NCBI GenBank assembly: GCA_022561095.1 | Contig: JADFRV010000135.1 | Location: forward strand, 1-6,020 | DNA from: Chloroflexota bacterium | GTDB lineage: Bacteria > Chloroflexota > Dehalococcoidia > SM23-28-2 > RBG-16-64-32 | DNA: 6,020 bases | Direction of reading: 5' to 3' | Shown here: one piece after another, positions 1-5,240 of the stretch | Layout of the letters: every line of letters starts with the position of its first letter | How positions within the stretch are numbered: the stretch's first letter is position 1 | Made by a program: the position numbers and the translations under genes | Notes under the pieces: generated by a model | The model's input: the letters and a program-made list of their open reading frames with translations, nothing else | The model's database searches: none | What the model was told of the DNA's origin: nothing

Positions 1-2
1 TC

Positions 3-188
3 ACCATCCTCATCGGCGCCTTCACCCTGCTTCAGGTGCTCCTCATCGGCGGCGCCTCAGGGCTCTACATGTACCTGACCCGGTCCGACGAGCAGGAGGA
101 ACAGCCCCCTCGCCACCTGCCGGTCCCCCGGCCCCTGGAGCCGCGGCCGCGCATCCCGCCCCCGCGACCCCGCCACCTCACGCACTAG
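3..188 (+). CDS. C-terminal end of a membrane protein (5' end outside window)
   Basis: An open frame enters from the left edge and stops at TAG 186-188, giving 61 visible residues. Residues 1-25 are hydrophobic (TILIGAFTLLQVLLIGGASG, then LYMYL) and read as one transmembrane helix. After it come a charged stretch (TRSDEQEEQ) and a tail rich in proline, arginine and histidine, probably cytoplasmic by the positive-inside rule. There is an internal ATG at 69-71, but starting there would cut the helix in two, so the gene most likely begins upstream of the window. I do not recognise the family: the visible part is a generic membrane anchor with a disordered tail. It converges on the fmdB-like gene. 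That this frame is coding is supported by the uninterrupted helix pattern and strong GC bias at third positions, but it is short. Confidence 0.6.
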   Translation, partial: TILIGAFTLLQVLLIGGASGLYMYLTRSDEQEEQPPRHLPVPRPLEPRPRIPPPRPRHLTH

Positions 189-220
189 ACCGGACGAAGC
201 CTTGTAGCTTCAACCTCGTA

Positions 221-244
221 GCCGCAGACCTTTAGGTCTGCCGC
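221..244. repeat. REP-like palindrome between convergent genes
   Basis: GCAGACC (224-230), loop TTTA, GGTCTGC (235-241) forms a perfect 7-bp stem. Two more pairs (221-222 with 243-244) lie beyond one C/C mismatch. No T-run follows on either strand, so it is a poor intrinsic terminator, although its place between two convergent stop codons would suit a bidirectional one. Its form (GTAGCCGCAG...TTTA...CTGC) resembles dispersed palindromic intergenic repeats I recall from Chloroflexota and other high-GC genomes. The palindrome is seen directly; the repeat-family assignment is from memory. Confidence 0.5.
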
Positions 245-279
245 CAGAGTAGTGCTCGGCCCCTGGAAGGTCCCTTCGA

Positions 280-516
280 TCAGTTCACGCTGCCGCAGGC
301 GCAGTTGCCGCCGGCGCAGCCCGCGCAACCGCCGGTCCCGGCCAGAGCCTCGCTCGTTTCGCCCTCACCTTGAGCGAACGCGGCGAACGTAGACAGCACC
401 CGCTCGCCGCCTTCGTGGCCGTTGGGGCAGGCGGCAGGGTCGTCCATTCGCGCCATAGGGCGGAGCAGCTCGAACCGCCCCTCACAGCGCCGGCAGTAGT
501 ATTCGTACAGAGGCAT
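280..516 (-). CDS. FmdB-family zinc-ribbon protein
   Basis: A 78-residue protein opening with MPLYEYYCRRCEGRFELL, the signature of the FmdB / putative regulatory zinc-ribbon family, where MP-x-YEY-x-C-x2-C starts a rubredoxin-like knuckle (here C8 and C11). The second half of the ribbon is normally C-P-x-C. Here it reads C30-P-N-G-H34, so His34 may replace the second cysteine or the site may be altered. Residues 45-62 are a Gly/Glu/Ala linker. The tail (64-74) carries four more cysteines, C64-x2-C67-x4-C72-x-C74, a Cys/Gly-rich ending I associate with Chloroflexota members. The family was named from a formamidase operon; no biochemical role is firmly known, and metal binding is the safest statement. 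The ATG at 514-516 is fixed by the conserved N-terminus. It has no strong Shine-Dalgarno, which fits the very short leader predicted from the promoter just upstream. Confidence 0.88.
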   Translation of the reverse strand: MPLYEYYCRRCEGRFELLRPMARMDDPAACPNGHEGGERVLSTFAAFAQGEGETSEALAGTGGCAGCAGGNCACGSVN

Positions 517-528
517 CTCTATCTAACG

Positions 529-557
529 ATGCTAATCTCGACCAGCGCCGCCGTCAA
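529..557 (-). promoter_or_regulatory. sigma70-type promoter of the fmdB-like gene
   Basis: On the minus strand, TTGACG (552-557, 5 of 6 to consensus), a spacer of exactly 17 nt and TAGCAT (529-534, 4 of 6) point at the fmdB-like gene. The predicted transcription start, about 7 nt after the -10 box, falls near 522, leaving only some 6 nt before the ATG at 516. The mRNA would therefore be almost leaderless, in line with the missing ribosome binding site. Confidence 0.55.
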
Positions 558-571
558 CCATCGCTAGGAGG

Positions 572-599
572 TGGACGTAAGCGCCGCGCCTGCTACAAT
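572..599 (+). promoter_or_regulatory. candidate promoter of the GNAT / DinB-like operon
   Basis: TGGACG (572-577, 4 of 6 to TTGACA), a 16-nt spacer and TACAAT (594-599, 5 of 6 to TATAAT) precede the acetyltransferase gene. An upstream TG (591-592) gives a TGC extended -10 look. Predicted start is near 606, giving a leader of about 57 nt. The element is divergent from the fmdB-like promoter at 529-557, with 14 nt between the two -35 boxes. Confidence 0.45.
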
Positions 600-641
600 C
601 GTATCTCCTGGTATCTTTCGCATCCGCGTTGCACTTGCGTC

Positions 642-652
642 AGGAAGAGGAG
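642..652 (+). promoter_or_regulatory. ribosome binding site for the GNAT gene, supports GTG start
   Basis: The purine run AGGAAGAGGAG ends 10 nt before the GTG at 663-665. It is the only strong Shine-Dalgarno in the neighbourhood and decides for this GTG start. The resulting N-terminus (SDYTIRDARPEDFD) is a normal GNAT beta-1 strand. Confidence 0.6.
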
Positions 653-662
653 CCAGCCCGTA

Positions 663-1097
663 GTGTCCGATTACACCATCCGCGACGCCCGGCCCGAGGA
701 CTTCGACACCATCATCCGCCTGTGGGAGTCCATCGACAGGCACACCAGCCTGCCCGACCGCCGCGAGTACCTGGAGACGTTCCACGCCTTCTCGCCCGAC
801 CTGTTCCTCGTCGCGGAGGCCGAGGGCCGTATCGTGGGGACGGTCATCGGCGGCTGGGACGGCTGGCGCGCTAACATAGCGCGGCTGTCCACCCACCCGC
901 GGGCGCGCCGAAAGGGTGTCGCCATGGCGCTGGTGCGGGAGCTGGAGCGCCGCCTTCAGGCCAAGGGCGCCCGCCGCGTCTACGCCCTGGTAGACCGCCG
1001 CAGCCCGCCCGCCGAGCCGTTCTGGCAGTCCGCCGGCTACGCCGTCAACGACCAGATCGCACAGTACTCCCGCAACTTCGAGGAGGAAGGAGAGTGA
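663..1097 (+). CDS. GNAT acetyltransferase, YpeA-like
   Basis: A 144-residue single-domain GCN5-related N-acetyltransferase. The N-terminal strand and helix (residues 4-24, YTIRDARPEDF...IIRLWES) are typical. Residues 47-64 (DLFLVAEAEGRIVGTVIGG) form the beta-2/beta-3/beta-4 core. Residues 75-87 (LSTHPRARRKGVA) are motif A, with the R/Q-x2-G-x-A type pyrophosphate-binding loop for acetyl-CoA. Residues around FWQSAGY are the motif B ending. The pattern LFLVAE...IVGTV-GG-DG closely recalls E. coli YpeA (141 aa), a little-characterised GNAT; the acceptor substrate cannot be read from sequence. Translation starts at GTG 663. The TGA (1095-1097) lies 3 nt before the next ATG, so the two genes form an operon. 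Third codon positions are strongly G/C, consistent with a long-resident gene. Confidence 0.88.
   Translation: MSDYTIRDARPEDFDTIIRLWESIDRHTSLPDRREYLETFHAFSPDLFLVAEAEGRIVGTVIGGWDGWRANIARLSTHPRARRKGVAMALVRELERRLQAKGARRVYALVDRRSPPAEPFWQSAGYAVNDQIAQYSRNFEEEGE
1081..1092 (+). promoter_or_regulatory. ribosome binding site for the DinB-like gene inside the GNAT 3' end
   Basis: AGGAGGAAGGAG lies within the last codons of the acetyltransferase gene and ends 8 nt before the ATG at 1101. This nearly ideal Shine-Dalgarno fixes the start of the downstream gene and suggests coupled translation. Confidence 0.7.
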
Positions 1098-1100
1098 GCG

Positions 1101-1535
1101 ATGGACGCGGAAGCCATAGCGGCGATGCTGTGCGAAGATCGCGCCCAGTGGGAGGCGCTCACCGCCGTTCTTGACGCACACACCGAGCGGAGCCTTCATG
1201 ATCCAAGCTCGCCGCTGTGGACGAGCCGTGACGTCTACGCTCACCTCACGCGCTGGATAGAGCGCTCGACGTCCGAGCTCGGGATGCGGCTTGAGGGCGG
1301 CACGCTGCAGCCGCTAGAGGGCACCGACGACGAGATAAACGCCCGCTGGCAGCAGGAAGATAGCGGACTGAGCCTCGATGAGGCGCGGGAACGTGGTCAG
1401 CAAGCGTTCGAGCTACGCCTACGGGCGATAGAGGGGGTTCCAACCGCTCGTTGGGACAAGATGCTTGAGGCCATCGCCCGTGCTGACGGAGCGGAGCACT
1501 ACGCGGGCCACCGGAGCTACATCTCTGCGACGTAG
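1101..1535 (+). CDS. DinB / ClbS-DfsB-like four-helix protein
   Basis: A 144-residue, mainly helical protein. Residues 39-53 (LWTSRDVYAHLTRWI) match the W-x2-[RK]-D-[VL]-x2-H-L element of the DinB superfamily (also seen in mycothiol-dependent and DUF1706/ClbS-DfsB proteins). In it a histidine, here H48, is a metal ligand. The C-terminal EHYAGHRSYI (132-141) supplies H133 and H137, so the usual three-histidine metal site appears complete. The central INARWQQEDSG...SLDEARE stretch resembles the ClbS/DfsB branch. Family members range from thiol transferases to cyclopropane hydrolases, and many are uncharacterised, so no reaction is assigned. It is the second gene of an operon with the GNAT gene. 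Codon use looks slightly less G/C-biased at third positions than its partner (ATA, GAA, GAT, CTT appear). Its stop is 17 nt from that of convergent rpoD. Confidence 0.72.
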   Translation: MDAEAIAAMLCEDRAQWEALTAVLDAHTERSLHDPSSPLWTSRDVYAHLTRWIERSTSELGMRLEGGTLQPLEGTDDEINARWQQEDSGLSLDEARERGQQAFELRLRAIEGVPTARWDKMLEAIARADGAEHYAGHRSYISAT

Positions 1536-1553
1536 CGGCGACCCTGCGGCGCT
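1534..1553. terminator. weak hairpin spanning the convergent stop codons
   Basis: AGCG-G-CG, loop ACCCTG, CG-G-CGCT makes a stem of six pairs with one G/G mismatch. It covers the TAG of the DinB-like gene and touches the TAA of rpoD. On the plus strand it is followed only by TATTCC, so the U-tract is poor. It is the only structured candidate for ending transcription of either unit in the 17-nt gap. Confidence 0.25.
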
Positions 1554-3127
1554 TATTCCAAGTAGTCCTTCAGCTTCTTGCTGCGGCTGGGGTGCCGCAG
1601 CTTCCGCAGCGCCTTCGCCTCTATCTGGCGGATGCGCTCCCGCGTCACGTTGAACTCCCGCCCCACCTCTTCCAGCGTCCGGCTCCGCCCGTCCTCCAGA
1701 CCGAACCGCAGCACCAGCACCTTCTGCTCTCGCGGCGTCAGCGAGCTCAGTACGTCTCGCACCTGCTCCTTCAGCAGCTGGTGCGAGGCCGCCTCCGCCG
1801 GCGCCATCGACCCCTGGTCCTCGATGAAGTCCCCTAGGTGCGAGTCCTCCTCCTCACCTATCGGCGTCTCCAGCGATACCGGCTCCTGCGACACCTTGAT
1901 GATCTCCCGCACCTTGTCCGACTGGATCTCCATCCCCTTGCCGATCTCTTCGCTCGTCGGCTCACGCCCATACTCCTGCACCAGCCGCCGGCTGATTCGT
2001 ACCAGCTTGTTGATCGTCTCCACCATGTGGACCGGGATGCGGATAGTGCGCGCCTGGTCGGCGATGGCGCGCGTAATCGCCTGGCGGATCCACCACGTCG
2101 CGTAGGTGCTGAACTTGTAGCCCTTACGGTAGTCGAACTTCTCCACCGCCCGGATGAGGCCGATGTTCCCCTCCTGGATCAGGTCCAGGAGCGACATCCC
2201 GCGGCCGATGTACTTCTTGGCGACGCTCACCACGAGGCGCAGGTTCGCCTCGGTCAACCGCTTCTCGGCGCGGAACCCCTCCTCCTTCAGACGCTGAAAA
2301 TGCGATCGGATCATCTCATCCTCAGAGGCAAGCTTGTCCGCCAGCCACTCCGGGGGTGGCAGCAGGTTCTTGTCCCCGCCGGCCGCCTCCGCCGCCAGAG
2401 CCATCAGCCCCGGCGATAGGATGTGCGTGATGATCGATATCTGTACCAGATGCTGGCGCGCCACTATTTCGTCACCCTTGAGCCGCCGGGCCAGCTTCAG
2501 AAGCATCTCCTCATCCGCCACCGCGTCCACCAGGTCTCGGAACCGGTCATCGCTGATCAGCTCCGTCAGCGACAGCTTCTGCAGCTTGAGGTCTCTCGTC
2601 ACGAAGCGCAGCGATTTAGAGATCTCATCCAGGTGGGTGAGGAGACCTGCCAGCACGTCCACTCCGCGCGCCCTCCGGCCGGTCGCCTCGAAGAACGCAT
2701 TCTCGATTCGCTGGATCCGGTCGCCCTCCTCCATGTAGCGTGCCAGCACCTTCTCGTCCGCAGCGGTGAGGAGACGTACCTTACCGATCTCGCGGAGGTA
2801 CATCCGGACCGGGTCGTCGATCCCTTCCTCCAGCTCGGCTCTGGCTGCCTCACGCTCAACCTCCTCCATCTTCTCGCCCGTAGGCTCGCCCCACTCCCTT
2901 AGCTCTATCGCTGTGCGGGAAGCGATGCGAGGGGACGCGACCGTTTCATCCCCGCTCTCGTCCGTAGCCGCGGGCGCTCCGCCACTGCCGCCTTTGCCCA
3001 GCTCCTCCACGGTATCCTCTTCGCTATCGGCGTCGTCTACAGCATCCTCGAGGAGATCGTCTGCAAGACGATCCCTCTTGCGCTCGCGGTTGAGCAACTC
3101 TCGCTTGTCTGCGAACTCTTTAGCCAT
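1553..3127 (-). CDS. rpoD: primary RNA polymerase sigma factor (RpoD/SigA, sigma70 group 1)
   Basis: A 524-residue sigma factor that directs RNA polymerase to housekeeping promoters. Residues 1-102 are acidic, low in complexity and lack a clear region 1.1. Region 1.2 is 104-137 (DDPVRMYLREIGKVRLLT). A non-conserved region of roughly 150 residues follows (138-285). Region 2 spans 286-373, with LVVSVAKKYIGRGMSLLDLI for core binding and YKFSTYATWWIRQAI (337-351) for -10 melting and recognition. Region 3 is about 374-448. Region 4 is 449-524, with the -35-binding helix-turn-helix at 484-511 (TLEEVGREFNVTRERIRQIE). Completeness of regions 2-4 and the long inter-domain region mark it as the essential group 1 factor rather than an alternative one. 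The ATG at 3125-3127 overlaps the dnaG stop by 8 nt (ATGGCTAA). No good Shine-Dalgarno lies within 15 nt, so translation probably depends on reinitiation after dnaG. Confidence 0.97.
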   Translation of the reverse strand: MAKEFADKRELLNRERKRDRLADDLLEDAVDDADSEEDTVEELGKGGSGGAPAATDESGDETVASPRIASRTAIELREWGEPTGEKMEEVEREAARAELEEGIDDPVRMYLREIGKVRLLTAADEKVLARYMEEGDRIQRIENAFFEATGRRARGVDVLAGLLTHLDEISKSLRFVTRDLKLQKLSLTELISDDRFRDLVDAVADEEMLLKLARRLKGDEIVARQHLVQISIITHILSPGLMALAAEAAGGDKNLLPPPEWLADKLASEDEMIRSHFQRLKEEGFRAEKRLTEANLRLVVSVAKKYIGRGMSLLDLIQEGNIGLIRAVEKFDYRKGYKFSTYATWWIRQAITRAIADQARTIRIPVHMVETINKLVRISRRLVQEYGREPTSEEIGKGMEIQSDKVREIIKVSQEPVSLETPIGEEEDSHLGDFIEDQGSMAPAEAASHQLLKEQVRDVLSSLTPREQKVLVLRFGLEDGRSRTLEEVGREFNVTRERIRQIEAKALRKLRHPSRSKKLKDYLE

Positions 3128-5045
3128 TGACTATCGTTTCGGCGGCCTCGCCGCTCCCTTCCTTCTTTTCTCTTCCATCTAACTCTTTAGCATGCAATTT
3201 CAGGCCGGTCTCCAACTCTCTGCGCTGCAAGCTGACCGCCTCCTTCACCGTCTCGTCCTCCACTGCGACATCGGCCGCGGCCGCCTCCGCCAGAGTTGAG
3301 GCTCCCAGCTCTTCCTCCGTCTCCGCCAGCAGCGATTCGATCTCCCGTCGTTCGGCCTCGATCTGGCGACGCTCCAGACGGCCGCGGCAGTCCGCTAGCG
3401 CGTCCTCGGCCTGCTTGGCGGAGAACTCCGGTAGCCTCCAAATTACTAGACGCTCAAAGTGCCCCTTCAGTTCCTCCGGCAGCGCCTCCTTAACCGTATC
3501 TGACTCTGGCGACTGTTTCCAGGCGTTGAGTACCTCACGGTTGGCGCTCTCCCAGAGGAGCTCCTCAGGGACCCCCAGACCTGCCTCTCGCAGATGAGGA
3601 TGGCGCAGCAGCAGCGCCAGGAGGAACCCCTCCGGCCCCCTGCTAACCCGCGTATCTTGTAACGAAGGGTTCCCCTCCAGAGGTTCGGGCGCTCGCCTCG
3701 TCCTGCGCCGGCCGCCCACCAGGCGCGATAGCTCCTCCTCCTTCACCAGCGATAGCCGTGACAACCGCTGCAGGTAGTGGGCCCGCACAACGGCGTCTTT
3801 TATCGGCTCCAGCAGCGGTAGGAGCTCCTGCACCGCCTCCGACCTTCCTCGTGGCGTCGACAGGTCGTGCCTCGATCCCGCCGCTTGGAAGCGGTAGTCC
3901 AGCACCGGCAGCGCCGATGTGATTAGCTCTCGCCAGGCGTCTGAGTCGGTGCGGATCACGTCGTCGGGGTCGTGGCCCTCAGGCAGCATCGCCACCTTCA
4001 GATCAACCGATGTCGCATCCTGGTAACGGACCAACCCCTGCCAGGTTACGACAGGCACCGTCTCCCGGTCCTCGCTCTGCCTGAGCGCCTCCTCAACCAC
4101 CTCATGCCCCCGTAGCGCCGCCTCGCTGCCGGCGGTGTCCGCGTCCAGCGCCAGCACGATGCTCCGCGTCTGGCGCTTCAGCAGGCGCACCTGCCGCTCC
4201 GTCAGCGACGTTCCCATCGTTGCCACCACGTTGTCGAACCCCCGCTGATGAGCGGCGATAACGTCCATGTATCCCTCTACGATTACGGCCTGGCCCTCCC
4301 GGCGGATGCCGTCCTGCGCCCGCTCCAAGGCGTATAGCATGCCACCCTTGTCAAATAGCGCCGTCTGCGCCGTGTTCAGGTACTTCGGTACGCTCTCGTC
4401 CAGCGCCCGCGCCCCAAACCCGGTGAAGCGGCCGCGCACATCCCGGATCGGGAACATCAGCCGGCCCCGGAACCGGTCGTGCAGCCCCCTCTCCCCTTCG
4501 ACGAGGAGCCCGGCCGCCAGCAGCTCGGCGTCTGAGTAGCCGCGCTCCCGCAGGTGCTCGCGTGTCGCCTCCCAGGACGGCGGGCTGTAACCCAGAAGGA
4601 ACGCCTCCGCGGTGGGTCCGTCGATGCCTCGCTTCTGGACGTACCCCCATGCGCTCTTGCCTATGTCATCCTTGACCAGCAGCTCGTGATACCAGCGGGC
4701 GGCGGTCTCGTTGGCGGAATGCACGCGCTCCCGCTGTCGCTCCTCCTCCGGCCGGCGCCGGCGCTCCGGCAGGTCTACGCCCGCACGGGTGGCGAGCAGG
4801 CGCAGCGCCTCGGGGAACTCGACCCCTTCTCTGCGCATGACGAACGAGAAGACGTCGCCGCCGGTGCCGCAGGCGCCGAAGCAGTGCCAGCTCTGCCGCT
4901 CAGGGGAGACGATGAAGGAAGGCGTTTTTTCGCTATGGAAAGGACAGTTCGCCTTAAAGCTTCGCCCCGTACGCTTTAGCTGGACGTACTGGCCTACGAC
5001 CTCGACTATATCAAGTCGCGCCTTGATCTCTTCAACTTCGTTCAT
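3120..5045 (-). CDS. dnaG: DNA primase DnaG
   Basis: A 641-residue bacterial primase, which makes RNA primers for Okazaki fragments and works with the DnaB helicase at the fork. Residues 4-95 are the CHC2 zinc-binding domain, with C34-P-F-H37 and C55-F-G-A-C59; the second pair is C-x3-C, one residue longer than in E. coli. The catalytic core follows: RFRGRLMFPI...G (191-205), KYLNT (221-225), then TOPRIM with E257-G-Y-M-D261 and D301-A-D303, the acidic metal-binding residues. DPDD (359-362) closes the core. An extra segment of about 20 residues (roughly 325-349) sits between D-x-D and that motif. The C-terminal third is helical, with EGFLLALLL (472-480) as in the helicase-binding domain, and a charged, coiled-coil-prone end (545-630). 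ATG 5043-5045 is the first possible start after an in-frame stop at 5088-5090. The only strong Shine-Dalgarno (GGAGGT, 5064-5069) lies 18 nt away, unusually far. Confidence 0.97.
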   Translation of the reverse strand: MNEVEEIKARLDIVEVVGQYVQLKRTGRSFKANCPFHSEKTPSFIVSPERQSWHCFGACGTGGDVFSFVMRREGVEFPEALRLLATRAGVDLPERRRRPEEERQRERVHSANETAARWYHELLVKDDIGKSAWGYVQKRGIDGPTAEAFLLGYSPPSWEATREHLRERGYSDAELLAAGLLVEGERGLHDRFRGRLMFPIRDVRGRFTGFGARALDESVPKYLNTAQTALFDKGGMLYALERAQDGIRREGQAVIVEGYMDVIAAHQRGFDNVVATMGTSLTERQVRLLKRQTRSIVLALDADTAGSEAALRGHEVVEEALRQSEDRETVPVVTWQGLVRYQDATSVDLKVAMLPEGHDPDDVIRTDSDAWRELITSALPVLDYRFQAAGSRHDLSTPRGRSEAVQELLPLLEPIKDAVVRAHYLQRLSRLSLVKEEELSRLVGGRRRTRRAPEPLEGNPSLQDTRVSRGPEGFLLALLLRHPHLREAGLGVPEELLWESANREVLNAWKQSPESDTVKEALPEELKGHFERLVIWRLPEFSAKQAEDALADCRGRLERRQIEAERREIESLLAETEEELGASTLAEAAAADVAVEDETVKEAVSLQRRELETGLKLHAKELDGREKKEGSGEAAETIVNG

Positions 5046-5134
5046 AGCCCTGACGTCTGCCCTACCTCCGGGGAAGATACCGACTGGTCAGTACGCTGGG
5101 ACGGCGCAGCATCTGAGGCCCGCCGGATCGGATG
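5046..5134 (-). promoter_or_regulatory. 5' leader of the dnaG-rpoD mRNA
   Basis: If the promoter at 5142-5170 is correct, transcription begins near 5135 and leaves a leader of about 90 nt. It can form a small hairpin at 5078-5093 (TACTGA, loop CCAG, TCGGTA, with one G-U pair). Just after it comes GGAGGT (5064-5069), 18 nt before the ATG. No known riboswitch or ribosomal-protein leader pattern is recognisable. Confidence 0.3.
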
Positions 5135-5146
5135 ATACATTATCAT
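5132..5146. promoter_or_regulatory. operator-like dyad over the dnaG -10 region
   Basis: ATGATA, CAT, TATCAT is a perfect 6-bp inverted repeat with a 3-bp centre. It covers the probable transcription start and five of six bases of the -10 box of the dnaG promoter. That position would allow repression by a small dimeric regulator. The symmetry is seen directly; that it binds a protein is inference, and its AT content could simply reflect an easily melted promoter. Confidence 0.3.
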
Positions 5147-5170
5147 ACCTGTTGACGTCCATATTGTACA
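5142..5170 (-). promoter_or_regulatory. sigma70-type promoter of dnaG-rpoD
   Basis: On the minus strand, TGTACA (5165-5170, 4 of 6 to TTGACA), a 17-nt spacer and TATGAT (5142-5147, 5 of 6 to TATAAT) lie about 97 nt upstream of the dnaG ATG. The surrounding 60 bp are clearly more AT-rich than the flanking genes. It is placed after the possible dgt terminator, as expected for a separate dnaG-rpoD transcription unit. Confidence 0.5.
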
Positions 5171-5184
5171 ACAGCCATAACCTG

Positions 5185-5216
5185 AAAAAGTTACGCATCG
5201 ATGTTAGCAAATGCGT
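5185..5216 (-). terminator. possible intrinsic terminator of dgt
   Basis: On the minus strand, ACGCAT (5211-5216), a 12-nt loop and ATGCGT (5193-5198) are followed by AAC and five Ts (5185-5189). The stem starts 25 nt after the dgt stop codon. The stem is only 6 bp and the loop long, so the terminator would be weak or leaky, but position and T-run fit. Confidence 0.4.
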
Positions 5217-5240
5217 TCCCAAAATAGTGGCGGATCGTGC

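Noticed and set aside
564..1244. 226-residue open frame on the minus strand antisense to the GNAT and DinB-like genes
   Set aside because: It crosses two well-supported plus-strand genes, matches no family I recognise, has Arg/Ala/Gly/Leu-rich composition typical of a GC-rich shadow frame, and both divergent promoters would lie inside it or at its end.
1838..2419. 193-residue plus-strand open frame opposite rpoD
   Set aside because: It lies wholly within the strongly conserved rpoD gene and its Leu/Arg/His-rich translation is a complement artefact.
3150..3260. Internal promoter for rpoD within the dnaG 3' end, as in E. coli
   Set aside because: Candidate boxes (TTGGAG and CTAAAG) do not have acceptable spacing, so nothing better than chance could be supported.
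5152..5181. Plus-strand promoter-like pair TTGACG (5152-5157) and CATAAC (5176-5181)
   Set aside because: The -10 match is poor, the spacer is 18 nt, and no credible plus-strand gene follows.
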